Source of the DNA: Rhodococcus sp. RD6.2
GTDB lineage: Bacteria > Actinomycetota > Actinomycetes > Mycobacteriales > Mycobacteriaceae
Length of the DNA stretch: 64,000 bases
Reading direction: 5' to 3'
NCBI RefSeq assembly: GCF_001040705.1
Contig: NZ_CVQP01000005.1
Span: 413,477 to 477,476 of the forward strand
The notes below the pieces were generated by a model, which saw only the letters and a list, made by a program, of their open reading frames with translations, ran no database searches and had not been told where the DNA came from. This document shows positions 37,601 to 45,098 of this stretch, piece by piece; the first letter of the stretch is position 1; every line of letters starts with the position of its first letter. The translations under genes were made by a program, and so were the position numbers.

Positions 37601-38598
37601 GGAAGCGGCACACCGATGGTGACCGGCCGACCCGGTACGAGCTCGCACCAGGTGGCGGTTACGGTCGCCTCGGTCGGTCCGTAGGTGTTCAGGATCCGGC
37701 GACCGGGCCGGCCCCAGCGCTCGACCAGTTCGCGGGGACACGCCTCGCCGCCGACGAGGATGTTGCGCAGCAGCGGCAGCTCTCGCGGGATCGTGGCGAG
37801 CAGGGTGGGGACGCAGTAGAGGACCGTGACGCGGTTGTACTCGAGGAAGTCGGCGAGTTCGCCGCCGAGCCGCCCCGCCCCGGTCGGGCCGGGGACGAGG
37901 GTCGCGCCAACGGCCCACGTCGGCCAGATCTCCTCGATCGAGAAGTCGAACGAGATCGTCATGCCCTGGTAGACGCGGTCGGTGGGCTGCACGTCGTAGA
38001 CGGTGGGCACGATGTCGAGGAAGTTGCAGATGCTGGACTGCGCGACCTCGACACCCTTGGGGCGTCCGGTCGAACCGGACGTGTAGATGATGTACGCGGC
38101 CGGATCCCGGTGCATCACCTCGAAGTTCGGTCGTGTCACGGCATTCTGTGCGATGAGTTCGGCTTCGCCGTCGATCTCGGTCCAGGGGACGCCGAGCGGT
38201 GCGAGCAGGCCGGCGAACGACGTGCTGGTGATCACGAGGTCGACGCCCGCGTCGCTGGTGATGTAGTCGACGCGGTCGGCGGGGGAGGCGGGATCGATCG
38301 GGACGAACGCGGCGCCGGCTTTGAGCACGGCGAGCAGCGCGACATACGTGTGGGGGGATCGTTCCAGCAGGATGCCGATGCGTGCACCGACGTCGATGCC
38401 GACGCTGATCAGGTGGTGGGCCAGCTGATTGGCCCGCCACTCGATGTCGGCGTACGTGAAGGTATTGCCCTCGCAGAGCAGAGCGATCGAATCCGGGGTC
38501 CGGTCGGCCGTCGCCTCGAACACGTGTTCAAGGCGACGCCTGGTCCCGGCGACGGCGGCGGACCTGCCGGTCGCCCGGGTCGGGTACGGGCCAGACAT
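34606..38598 (-). CDS. membrane NRPS of the epsilon-poly-lysine synthetase (Pls) type
   Basis: A 1330-residue enzyme with the Pls architecture. Residues 20-515 are an adenylation domain (TSGSTG 173-178, NTYGPTE 304-310, YRTGDLAR 390-397, Lys506 in PSGKVDRPKL). A carrier domain has Ser567 (LGGHSLAAA). Then come six TM segments (about 643-662, 675-697, 872-892, 895-930, 1117-1139, 1146-1170) alternating with three left-handed beta-helix domains (745-845, 983-1085, 1225-1325). There is no ordinary condensation domain; in Pls the three tandem domains join residues. The specificity residues read D-F-E-Y-L-G-T-V-T-K, compatible with a basic amino acid. The ATG at 38598 follows GAGGATCC. It leads the operon. 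Confidence 0.92.
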   Translation of the reverse strand: MSGPYPTRATGRSAAVAGTRRRLEHVFEATADRTPDSIALLCEGNTFTYADIEWRANQLAHHLISVGIDVGARIGILLERSPHTYVALLAVLKAGAAFVPIDPASPADRVDYITSDAGVDLVITSTSFAGLLAPLGVPWTEIDGEAELIAQNAVTRPNFEVMHRDPAAYIIYTSGSTGRPKGVEVAQSSICNFLDIVPTVYDVQPTDRVYQGMTISFDFSIEEIWPTWAVGATLVPGPTGAGRLGGELADFLEYNRVTVLYCVPTLLATIPRELPLLRNILVGGEACPRELVERWGRPGRRILNTYGPTEATVTATWCELVPGRPVTIGVPLPTYSCVILDEGRRVVPDGEVGELCIGGPGVARGYVGRPDLTADKFLHVPESGIDGRLYRTGDLARWTEWGEIEYLGRADSEVKIRGHRVDLGEIESVLLVDDGVASAVVSLVTVADVEQLAAWVVLMPGTGASPDTIDALFARLADETGRRLPDYMVPTFLDVVNELPMMPSGKVDRPKLPAPSGRRLSGPAGPVVAAHGDVENDLRQLWATLLGLPVDDVSVEADFFTELGGHSLAAAQLVTRLRESGMHPTAGIRDVYANPTIRAMAGALPHDLSYGSGGPPTPPPPLVDEPGDEPTGNATIRSAGAVQGLFVLLVLLVVTIPVSVVYHAHHGQPSFDALVDLLIATVPSYLVVRWVLPVLAIRPLSAGITPGRYRLWGTTYLRLWMVDHLMLLAPMPVLSGSPLMASFLRALGARVGRDTHIGTSTISFPALVDIGDGASVGTNTDVRPWRVVGREVIVAPIVIGAGAYVASNSVLEAGSSVGEGTMLGDQSVLTEGVALPPGTRWAGSPPQRVPALDARIESMAAQPRPAGWGPKLLLLTAVGVVALEALAIATIVPSLVLVWAVLLEFGMIASLLATLVSGAVYVASVCAVVLLGKKLILPALPVGTFPEASVLGVRKWVTDKLLEMSLLYTNTLYATLYTVPWLRALGARVGRGAEVSTVSHIDPDLLTIGQESFVADMASLGGSAFCNGRMMFAPTAVGTRAFVGNAAVLPSGMRTGDGSLVGVLTVPPADGVPPDTSWLGNPAFHLPVRQDSGEYDEAETFTPDRGVVAHRWWIEFFRIVLPPTVIGVSLYFYLLGLSLTARSSTLLWTVLTAPFLALATALGVVLFSAAVKKNLVGTYRPRVEPLWAKFVRRSEFATGMYESAAVPVLLNQLTGTPYLPMILRWFGAGMGRRVWIGTTYLTEFDLVQVGDDAAIGAGVSLQTHLFEDRVMKMSTVTVGAASTVGTRAVVLYDSVVGDHAELAALSLLMKGDELPAGTRWEGVPAQAVRT

Positions 38599-38624
38599 CC
38601 GGATCCTCACGGTAGCGAACAAGA

Positions 38625-38670
38625 GTCAGTCAACGTGTAGCTAACTGGGGGTTGGGCGGCGGTCAGTCAA
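38625..38670. promoter_or_regulatory. direct repeat GTCAGTCAA upstream of the Pls-like operon
   Basis: GTCAGTCAA occurs at 38625-38633 and 38662-38670, 37 bases apart, 27 and 64 bases upstream of the Pls-like start. On the operon strand both read TTGACTGAC, so one may serve as a -35. The repeat could be the binding site of the adjacent LuxR-type regulator. The 377-base gap (38599-38975) between the divergent genes holds this repeat, the palindrome at 38881-38896 and no ORF I would call. Confidence 0.45.
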
Positions 38671-38880
38671 GCACGTTCCGACATGAAGGACGAATGTCCA
38701 CATGATGGGAAGGTGCTGGGGTGATGTCCTCGATGTCGGGGTGGGTTCGGGGCGGTTCTCGGATCGTTCCTGCAGGAGTAGCGGCTGGGAGAGTGGTTCG
38801 GGAGTCATCCCGGTCAGGTGCAAATCTCCGTGTGGCTGCCGAAGGAATCACCCGCGAATTCACCCACTCGCCGACGCGGA

Positions 38881-38896
38881 CGTGAGCGCACTCACG
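38881..38896. promoter_or_regulatory. CRP/GlxR-type palindrome in the divergent promoter
   Basis: CGTGAGCGCACTCACG is a perfect palindrome with the GTGA-N6-TCAC core of CRP-family sites. It lies about 38 bases upstream of a -10-like TAGGCT (38934-38939) in front of the LAL regulator gene. It may tie this region to cAMP control. The assignment is from motif only. Confidence 0.45.
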
Positions 38897-38975
38897 ATCC
38901 GGGGGTTGGCGGGGTGCGACCTGCAGATATCGGTAGGCTATTTCGGACATGTCGGACGGTTCGAGGGGGTGGGGG

Positions 38976-41435
38976 ATGACTGATGTCCGGGTTTCGGCAC
39001 GTCGGTTACGCCTGCTTCGCAGGCTGGACGAGTCGCCCCTGACGGTGGTGTGGGGGCCGGCCGGATACGGCAAGACCGAGCTCGTGGAATCGTGGCTTGC
39101 GCTCCGCGCCGACGTCGTCGCATGTCGAATCGCGGCTCCGGGCCCGGCGACGGGACCGGACGCGTACTGGGCTGCCGTGGCATCTGCATCCGCATCCGCG
39201 TCGGCGGGGGGTGCGGACGTGATGGTCGTTCTCGACCTTCCGGAGAAAGGCCTCCTCGCGAACATCGGTGTGAGGCTGTGGGATCTGCAGGTCCGCACCC
39301 CGACCTGTCGATTCGTCCTGACCACGCGGGACGGGTCGGTGTTCGACGACCGGTTCCCGTCGTCCGGAGTGTCGGTGGTGATGCCCGCAGAACTGGAGTA
39401 CACCCTCGACGAGGTCGCCGAGTTGCTCGCCGATCGGCAGGCCTCGTCTTGGAGGGCTGCGCGCGACGTGTGGCTCATGACGGGAGGGCACCCCGCGCTG
39501 GTTGCCTTGGCGGAGAACGTGCTCCGCATCTATGGAAAGGATCTCGAGCTCGAACGAGAGCGCGCCTGCCTCGCAGTGGAGGTGCAGGTCGACCGGTACG
39601 TCGACGCCAATCTCCTCGAGCCTCTTCCGCAGAGTCTGCGGGCGGCCGCCCGGACGGTGGCGGCGGTCAGGCGGGTGACCGCGACGGTGGTGACGATGCT
39701 CCGCGTCGACGACGCGGAGAAGGCGATCGCGGCGCTCGAATGCGCCGGGCTGCTGTACCGAATGCCGCCGTCACCCGAGCGGTACCACGTTTTTCCCGAC
39801 GCGATTCGCAGATCGCTGCGCCGTGGAGCGATGCGTGAGGGAATGCAGCCGCCGCCCGAGGTGTCGGCCGCCCTCGCGCGGTGGTACGAGACGGTCGGCG
39901 ATCCCGTCGAAGCGTTGCGTCACGCCACCGAGGGGCAGGACTGGGATCTGGTCGTGGAGGTGCTGGCGGCGCACTGGGTCGAGATCACCGCCACCAGATT
40001 CGGCGTGCTGTTCCGTGCACTCTGTGGTTTGCCCGAGCATGTACTCCGATCACGGCCCGCGATGCTGTATGCGCGTGAACTGGCGGTGCGGATCTCCTCC
40101 GACCTCCGTCCCCTGCCGCGATCACTGCCCGAGGTGATTTCGCCCGGCGCGGACATCGACGGGCAGGACTCGTTCGACGTCGCGCTCGCACCCGGCGTGC
40201 TTCGTTCGACACTGATGCGCTGGATCGGTGACTACGACGAGGCCGTTCGAAACCACGCCGAACTCGTCGACCTCGCAACCCGAATCGAATCCGAGGGCGC
40301 AGATCAGGGCGCGCGGCCCGACCTGGCTCCGGTGTGGACGCATCTCGGTTTGACCAGTGAGTACCGCGGCGACCACCAGAGGGCCGCGGATCTGTTCGAG
40401 CGCGCCGTGATCGGTTGTCCTCGTGGTCCGGGCGACTTCGCGGCGCGACAGGCTGCCGGGCAACTGGCCCTCCAGCAGGCGGTACTCGGTGAGGGTCGCC
40501 GCGCACAGCGCTGGATCGAACAGGAGTCCACCTTCGGCAGCGTCGCCGGATGGCTCGGGACCACGATCGAACTGCCTGCGATCACCGCACGGGTGATCGT
40601 CGCGCTCGACCGACTGGACGTCGCTGCCGCCGAACAGGTTCTGACGACGCTGCCGGAGTTGACCGGCAACATCGAGAACTGGGCGTTCGTGGTGTACGCG
40701 AGGGCCCAGTACGAGCTGATGCGCGGTCGACCCGAGGCAGGCCTCGACCGCGTACGACGGCATCGGGCGGAGTTCGGGAAGTGGCTCGGCCCAGCCGCAT
40801 TCGCCCGCCCGCTGCTCGACGCGGCGGAGATGGACCTGAACACGGCGCTGGGCGCGGGCTCCGATGTGCTGGAACGGGCCGAACTCGTCAGCGGGCCGCT
40901 GCACCCGTTGGTCCGGTTGTCGACGGCTCGTGCGGCGTTGCTGACCGGGAACACCTCGACCGCAGCGAAACACGCAACCGAACTGACTCGCCGACGGGGG
41001 ATCTACACGAGGGTGCGGCTCGAGGCGTTCCTGATCGAGTCGATGGTGTCGCTCCACGCGGGTGAACGAGACGCTGCCCGCGTCGCATGGAACCGTGCGG
41101 TGGCGCTGTCGGAGGACACCGGACTGGCGCGGCCGTTCACGACGGTGCCGGCCGAGATGCGCAGCACACTGTCCGAGTTCGGCACGCCACCTGTCGATTT
41201 CGGAGCGCAGGAATGGGCACCGTACCCACTGCCGGCGCCCGCAGTGCACCTCACCGATCGGGAGCTCGCGGTGCTGCACGGACTGAGTCGCGGCCACCCC
41301 GTCGTCGACATTGCGAAATCCCTGTTCGTCTCACCCAACACGATCAAAACGCAGCTCCGGGGCCTGTACCGCAAGCTGGGGGTCCACTCTCGGGGCGATG
41401 CGGTCCGCGAGGCGCGGCGGCGAGGGTTGGTCTAG
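38976..41435 (+). CDS. LAL-type LuxR transcriptional regulator
   Basis: An 819-residue regulator with an N-terminal ATPase (P-loop GPAGYGKT, residues 27-34), a helical repeat-rich middle part (about 300-740, MalT/TPR-like) and a C-terminal LuxR HTH (LTDRELAVLHGLSRG, then FVSPNTIKTQLRGLYRKLGV). The class acts as ATP-dependent activators. The ATG at 38976 is used because of GGGGGTGGGGG upstream; an in-frame ATG at 38949, nine bases after a -10-like TAGGCT, is an alternative. It is divergent from the Pls-like operon and convergent with BPL_N 3, and probably controls both. Confidence 0.92.
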   Translation: MTDVRVSARRLRLLRRLDESPLTVVWGPAGYGKTELVESWLALRADVVACRIAAPGPATGPDAYWAAVASASASASAGGADVMVVLDLPEKGLLANIGVRLWDLQVRTPTCRFVLTTRDGSVFDDRFPSSGVSVVMPAELEYTLDEVAELLADRQASSWRAARDVWLMTGGHPALVALAENVLRIYGKDLELERERACLAVEVQVDRYVDANLLEPLPQSLRAAARTVAAVRRVTATVVTMLRVDDAEKAIAALECAGLLYRMPPSPERYHVFPDAIRRSLRRGAMREGMQPPPEVSAALARWYETVGDPVEALRHATEGQDWDLVVEVLAAHWVEITATRFGVLFRALCGLPEHVLRSRPAMLYARELAVRISSDLRPLPRSLPEVISPGADIDGQDSFDVALAPGVLRSTLMRWIGDYDEAVRNHAELVDLATRIESEGADQGARPDLAPVWTHLGLTSEYRGDHQRAADLFERAVIGCPRGPGDFAARQAAGQLALQQAVLGEGRRAQRWIEQESTFGSVAGWLGTTIELPAITARVIVALDRLDVAAAEQVLTTLPELTGNIENWAFVVYARAQYELMRGRPEAGLDRVRRHRAEFGKWLGPAAFARPLLDAAEMDLNTALGAGSDVLERAELVSGPLHPLVRLSTARAALLTGNTSTAAKHATELTRRRGIYTRVRLEAFLIESMVSLHAGERDAARVAWNRAVALSEDTGLARPFTTVPAEMRSTLSEFGTPPVDFGAQEWAPYPLPAPAVHLTDRELAVLHGLSRGHPVVDIAKSLFVSPNTIKTQLRGLYRKLGVHSRGDAVREARRRGLV

Positions 41436-42562
41436 GAGGCAGGCGCGGCTGCTCCGGCTCCCATGCGAATGACGAAGTGCCGCACGAACGGGACCTCGGC
41501 GACCAGGCCGAACGGCCACGGCAGCACCGGCGGCTCGGGTGCGGTTGCCGCAGGCGTGGCGGGAGCGTCCGGCGGTGCAGGAACGGCTGGTGCAGCCGGA
41601 ACGGCCGGTGCAGCCGGAACGGCTGGAGGAGCAGGCGCGTTCGACTGCGCGATGGTCGGGGTCTGGATCGCGGCGCCCGGCACGGGCATCGCGGAGGCGG
41701 ACGCGATCGCCGGTGGGAGTGGGAGCACGGGAAGCCCGGGGACGACGGGTGCCGGTGCCGGAACAGGGGACGCCGTCGGCGTCGGGACCCGCCCGGACGT
41801 GTTGCCCTGCACGGTCGTTTCGATCAGGTCGTACGCGAGGTGCGGGTTGACCGCACCGTCCGGTGACAGGCCATCGTCGACGAACCAGCTCCGGTCCGCC
41901 TCGATGTGGGGTCCGGTCACCCCGACTCGCCCCTTGCCGTGATCGACGGCGAGCGCGGCGATCTCGCCTCCCTCATAGGTGGCGAGGATCGTTGTGGAGT
42001 CGTCGGGCTCGATGTCGAACCCCGGCGGATCCTGGAAGTAGGTGGTGTACTCCTGGCCGCGCCACACCACCGTCGACCGAGCGGGATCCTCGTTCCACAC
42101 CGTCGCGCCGCGCTTGGCGCTGTACTGGTAGGTGTCGCCCGGCAGCAGGTCGTAGCCCGGGGTCGCCCCTGCGAGGTAGCCGCCGACGCAGAAGCCCAAA
42201 TAGTTTCCGCCGCCCGCGATCCAGTCCTCGAGCAGGTCGGCATACGGCCGCATCGCCTTCCACGCCGTGCTCAGGCTCGGTCCGCCCGGTTGCGCGAACA
42301 CGGTGGCTCGCGCCAGGGTGGCCGCGGTGATCGGGGTGTCGTTCGGGCCGACGTACTCGACACGGAACTTCGACGGCGAGTTCCGGAGAACGGTGGCAAC
42401 CGATTCGGCGGTACCGGGTACCGAAGCCGGACCGCGGTACACGAGCGCGAGTGGCTGCGCAGGCGCGGTCGGAACGGCGGCGTGCGCGGTCACCGCGGCC
42501 AGCGGGCCGAGCAGTGCGATCACGGCTGTCAGGACGATCAGAACCCGCCGGTGAGTGTGCAC
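41432..42562 (-). CDS. Sec-exported BPL_N (GATase-like) protein 3 with Pro/Ala tail
   Basis: A 376-residue protein with a Sec signal peptide (residues 5-29, ending VTAHA), a BPL_N domain (about 37-250) and a Pro/Ala-rich tail (about 255-345). The nucleophile is Cys125 in GNYLGFCVGGYLAG. The His/Glu pair is His219 and Glu221, but the motif is GPHIEAD rather than GPHPEAD. The start is GTG 42562. Its stop codon shares bases with the stop of the convergent LAL regulator (41432-41435). It is a paralogue of the two BPL_N proteins in the operon and is probably cell-surface or secreted. Confidence 0.85.
   Translation of the reverse strand: MHTHRRVLIVLTAVIALLGPLAAVTAHAAVPTAPAQPLALVYRGPASVPGTAESVATVLRNSPSKFRVEYVGPNDTPITAATLARATVFAQPGGPSLSTAWKAMRPYADLLEDWIAGGGNYLGFCVGGYLAGATPGYDLLPGDTYQYSAKRGATVWNEDPARSTVVWRGQEYTTYFQDPPGFDIEPDDSTTILATYEGGEIAALAVDHGKGRVGVTGPHIEADRSWFVDDGLSPDGAVNPHLAYDLIETTVQGNTSGRVPTPTASPVPAPAPVVPGLPVLPLPPAIASASAMPVPGAAIQTPTIAQSNAPAPPAVPAAPAVPAAPAVPAPPDAPATPAATAPEPPVLPWPFGLVAEVPFVRHFVIRMGAGAAAPAS
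41580..41626 (-). repeat. 18-bp tandem repeat in the BPL_N 3 tail
   Basis: Two 18-base units (41580-41597, 41598-41615) and a partial third encode P-A-A-P-A-V repeats of the Pro/Ala tail. The period is a multiple of three, so length variation would keep the frame. The tail looks like a cell-wall-spanning spacer. Confidence 0.65.
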
Positions 42563-42634
42563 CGCACCTCGATTCGTTGCCGATTCACCACCGCCGCCAC
42601 CATGCGACGATGCCCTGACAGTACAGCCGCGTGG

Positions 42635-43672
42635 TCAGCCCGGTGTGATGTGCCGCACCGCGGGTCCGATCCGCTCGACGAGGTGATCGAAGAATGCGTC
42701 GGGGTCTGCGGCGACGGCGATCTCGGCGTTCGGGTCGCGTCCCCACATCCCGTGCCAGTCCGCGACGGTGCATCCGCGGGTCAGGGTGCCGTCGAGTTCG
42801 ACGTCGACGGTGGCCGGCCGGGTCCGAGCCCACGTCGGGTCCAGCGCCAGTGCCGCGGCGAACGGATCGTGCATGTGTGCGAGGAAGCCCTGACCGTGGT
42901 CGTCGTGGAAATGCAGGTAGAACCGGATCGCGTCGAACAGTGTGCGCAGCACTGGATTGCTCGTGCGTGACCGGGTTCCCGGTGGGTCCTGCGCGGTGAT
43001 CAGCTCGGCGGGCTCGCTGCCCGCCGCGACGGCGAGCCTGCGCAGGTGCTCGGGACGCATCTCGATCGTCTCGGTGACGTCGAGCGGGCACACGAGGGGG
43101 CGGCGGTCGGCGGGTGCGTCGGAGAACGCGTCGAACACCGCCTTCGCGGCCTCCGGGTCGACGGAGATGTTCCATTCCGACTTCGGGGTGGTGTTCCCCG
43201 GATGGTTGAACGCGCCGCCCATGATCACCAGTCGCCGGAGCAGTCTCGGCAGTTCGGGCTCGATGCGCAGTGCGAGTGCGAGATTCGTCAGCGGTCCTGT
43301 GACCAGTCCGGTCACCTCACCGGGACGAGACCGGGCCTCGTCGACCCAGGCCTGGGCGGCGCTGCGCTCCGCGAGTGGACGTGACGACACCGGAAGGACG
43401 GCATGTCCGAGTCCTTGCGGGCCGTGCGTGTCCTCGGTGGTGCGAAGGTCGCCGACGAGGGGGACGGCCGAGCCGAGCGTGACCTCGATGTCGGGCCTCC
43501 CGCACAGGTCCAGCCATGCGAGGTTGTTCGCGGCGACTTGTGCGGTCGGGACGTTGCCGCCGGTACTCGCAACGGTGAGGATCTCGGCATCCGGACTCGC
43601 GACGAGGTACAGCAGCGCGAGTGCGTCGTCGATTCCGGTGTCGACGTCGACAATCAGCGGCGCGGTGGGCAT
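42635..43672 (-). CDS. inosine/uridine-preferring nucleoside hydrolase
   Basis: A 345-residue IUNH enzyme that cleaves nucleosides to base and ribose. The Ca-binding N-terminal motif DVDTGIDDALAL is complete, with GPLTNLALAL, VIMGGAF and HDPFAAALALD also present. The ATG at 43672 is preferred over 43681 because GGGAG then sits at normal spacing. It is 57 bases downstream of the CoA-transferase gene on the same strand. There is no signal peptide, so it is a cytosolic salvage enzyme. Confidence 0.93.
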   Translation of the reverse strand: MPTAPLIVDVDTGIDDALALLYLVASPDAEILTVASTGGNVPTAQVAANNLAWLDLCGRPDIEVTLGSAVPLVGDLRTTEDTHGPQGLGHAVLPVSSRPLAERSAAQAWVDEARSRPGEVTGLVTGPLTNLALALRIEPELPRLLRRLVIMGGAFNHPGNTTPKSEWNISVDPEAAKAVFDAFSDAPADRRPLVCPLDVTETIEMRPEHLRRLAVAAGSEPAELITAQDPPGTRSRTSNPVLRTLFDAIRFYLHFHDDHGQGFLAHMHDPFAAALALDPTWARTRPATVDVELDGTLTRGCTVADWHGMWGRDPNAEIAVAADPDAFFDHLVERIGPAVRHITPG

Positions 43673-43729
43673 GGCCGCCATTCTCCCAGACCGTGCGCCG
43701 GGCAGGCGGCGGCGCGGTACCGCACCCAC

Positions 43730-45064
43730 TCAGACCCAGTGCGGCGCATCGGCGCCCCAGTCGTGCGCAGGGAACGGGTACTCGGAGTACCCCGGCAAGG
43801 CGGGCCGAGCCGTCGTGATCGCCCCGTGGGTGATGGCGGCCGACGGGCCGACGGCGAGGGGTTCGGCGGGTGAGGCGACGCGGCCCGGCAGATCGAGGAG
43901 CGTGCGTGCCGTCCGGGCCAGGGACGCAGACACATCGCGTCCCAGCCCGTCCGCGTCGCGGCGCGTGACGGCATCGACGATTCCTGCGGCAAGGAGGTAT
44001 CCGCTCGCATGGTCGAGCACCTGCGCCGGAAGGACGCCCGGATGCTCGCCGCCCTCGACCAGGGCGATCCCCGACGCCGCCTGCACGATGCTGTCGAAGC
44101 CCCGGCGCGACGCCCACGGACCCCGGTCGCTCCACGCGCTGACCGATGCCCGCACGAGTCCCGGTGCGTCCCCGGTCAAGTGAAAGCGGTCGAGGCTTCC
44201 CGGCCGATAGCCGGTAACGAGCACGTCGGTCGTCGCGACGAGGCCGCGCATCGTGTCCAGATCGGCGGCGGTGGTCAGATCGAGCAGCGTCGATCGCTTG
44301 CCCTGACCGGTGTCGCGGTGCTGCCAGTCGATCTCGTGCAGGTGCGGTGGATCGACTCGGAGGACCTGCGCGCCGAGCAGTGCCAACGCGCGCGCGGCGA
44401 CCGGACCGGCCAGCACCCGTGTCAGATCCAGCACCCGCAGCCCCGCGAGCGGGCGAACCGGATCCGCCACCGACAGGATCGCGCCCGAGTACGTGCCGGT
44501 CGCCGCCATCGCCACCAGCGGACCCGCGGACGCGGCGAGCGATTGCGGGTGCGCCGCCCACTCCTCCTCGGTCCGGACCCGAGTCGCCACCGCGTCGGCG
44601 TCCGCGCACCGGTTCTCGACGTCGCTCGCCGCCAGTTCCCCGATCCGGACCGACAGCATCCCGGGATCGGCGTCGGCCGGGAGATCCAACGCTGCGAGCA
44701 GTCTCGTGCGGTGGTGCGGATAGTTCGCGTGGGTGCGCACCCAGCCGTCCGCCGCCGCGAAGAACCCGGACATCGGCGCGAATCCCTGCACGGGCTCGCC
44801 ACCGATCCGCATCAGCCGGTCCGCGGTGAAGGATGCTGCGATTCGCTCGGCATCGAGCACCCACGTGTGCGGGTCGCGTCCGCGTGAGACGAGCAACCGG
44901 TTCACGGCCGACGCGAGAGCGCCGACGGAACCCGCCGCCAACGCCGCCGCGGGCAGCCTCGCGGCCAGGAATCCCGACGGCACCGGGTACCGCACCGAGC
45001 CGGGGTCCGCGGACATTCCGCAGCCCCGCTCGTACTCGTCGTGCACCGCTTGCAGAGATGCCAC
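43730..45064 (-). CDS. family III CoA-transferase (CaiB/BaiF)
   Basis: A protein of about 444 residues. LRVLDLTRVLAGPVAARALALLGAQVLRVD and GKRSTLLDLTT are typical of family III CoA-transferases, and the presumed nucleophile Asp is in RRGFDSIVQAASGIA. An N-terminal extension of about 200 residues precedes this core and looks like a second, more degenerate CoA-transferase unit (SVGALASAVNRLL, MLSVRIGELAA). The GTG at 45064 is used; the frame is open to 45133 but would overlap the divergent gene. The acyl substrate is unknown. Confidence 0.87.
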   Translation of the reverse strand: MASLQAVHDEYERGCGMSADPGSVRYPVPSGFLAARLPAAALAAGSVGALASAVNRLLVSRGRDPHTWVLDAERIAASFTADRLMRIGGEPVQGFAPMSGFFAAADGWVRTHANYPHHRTRLLAALDLPADADPGMLSVRIGELAASDVENRCADADAVATRVRTEEEWAAHPQSLAASAGPLVAMAATGTYSGAILSVADPVRPLAGLRVLDLTRVLAGPVAARALALLGAQVLRVDPPHLHEIDWQHRDTGQGKRSTLLDLTTAADLDTMRGLVATTDVLVTGYRPGSLDRFHLTGDAPGLVRASVSAWSDRGPWASRRGFDSIVQAASGIALVEGGEHPGVLPAQVLDHASGYLLAAGIVDAVTRRDADGLGRDVSASLARTARTLLDLPGRVASPAEPLAVGPSAAITHGAITTARPALPGYSEYPFPAHDWGADAPHWV

Positions 45065-45098
45065 GATCGAACGGTACCGCGCGGCATACGATCGGCCG

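Noticed and set aside
34606-38598. Pls-like gene as a siderophore synthetase
   Set aside because: It has no condensation, cyclisation or thioesterase domains and no hydroxylase or transporter beside it; six TM segments with beta-helix domains fit the Pls type instead.
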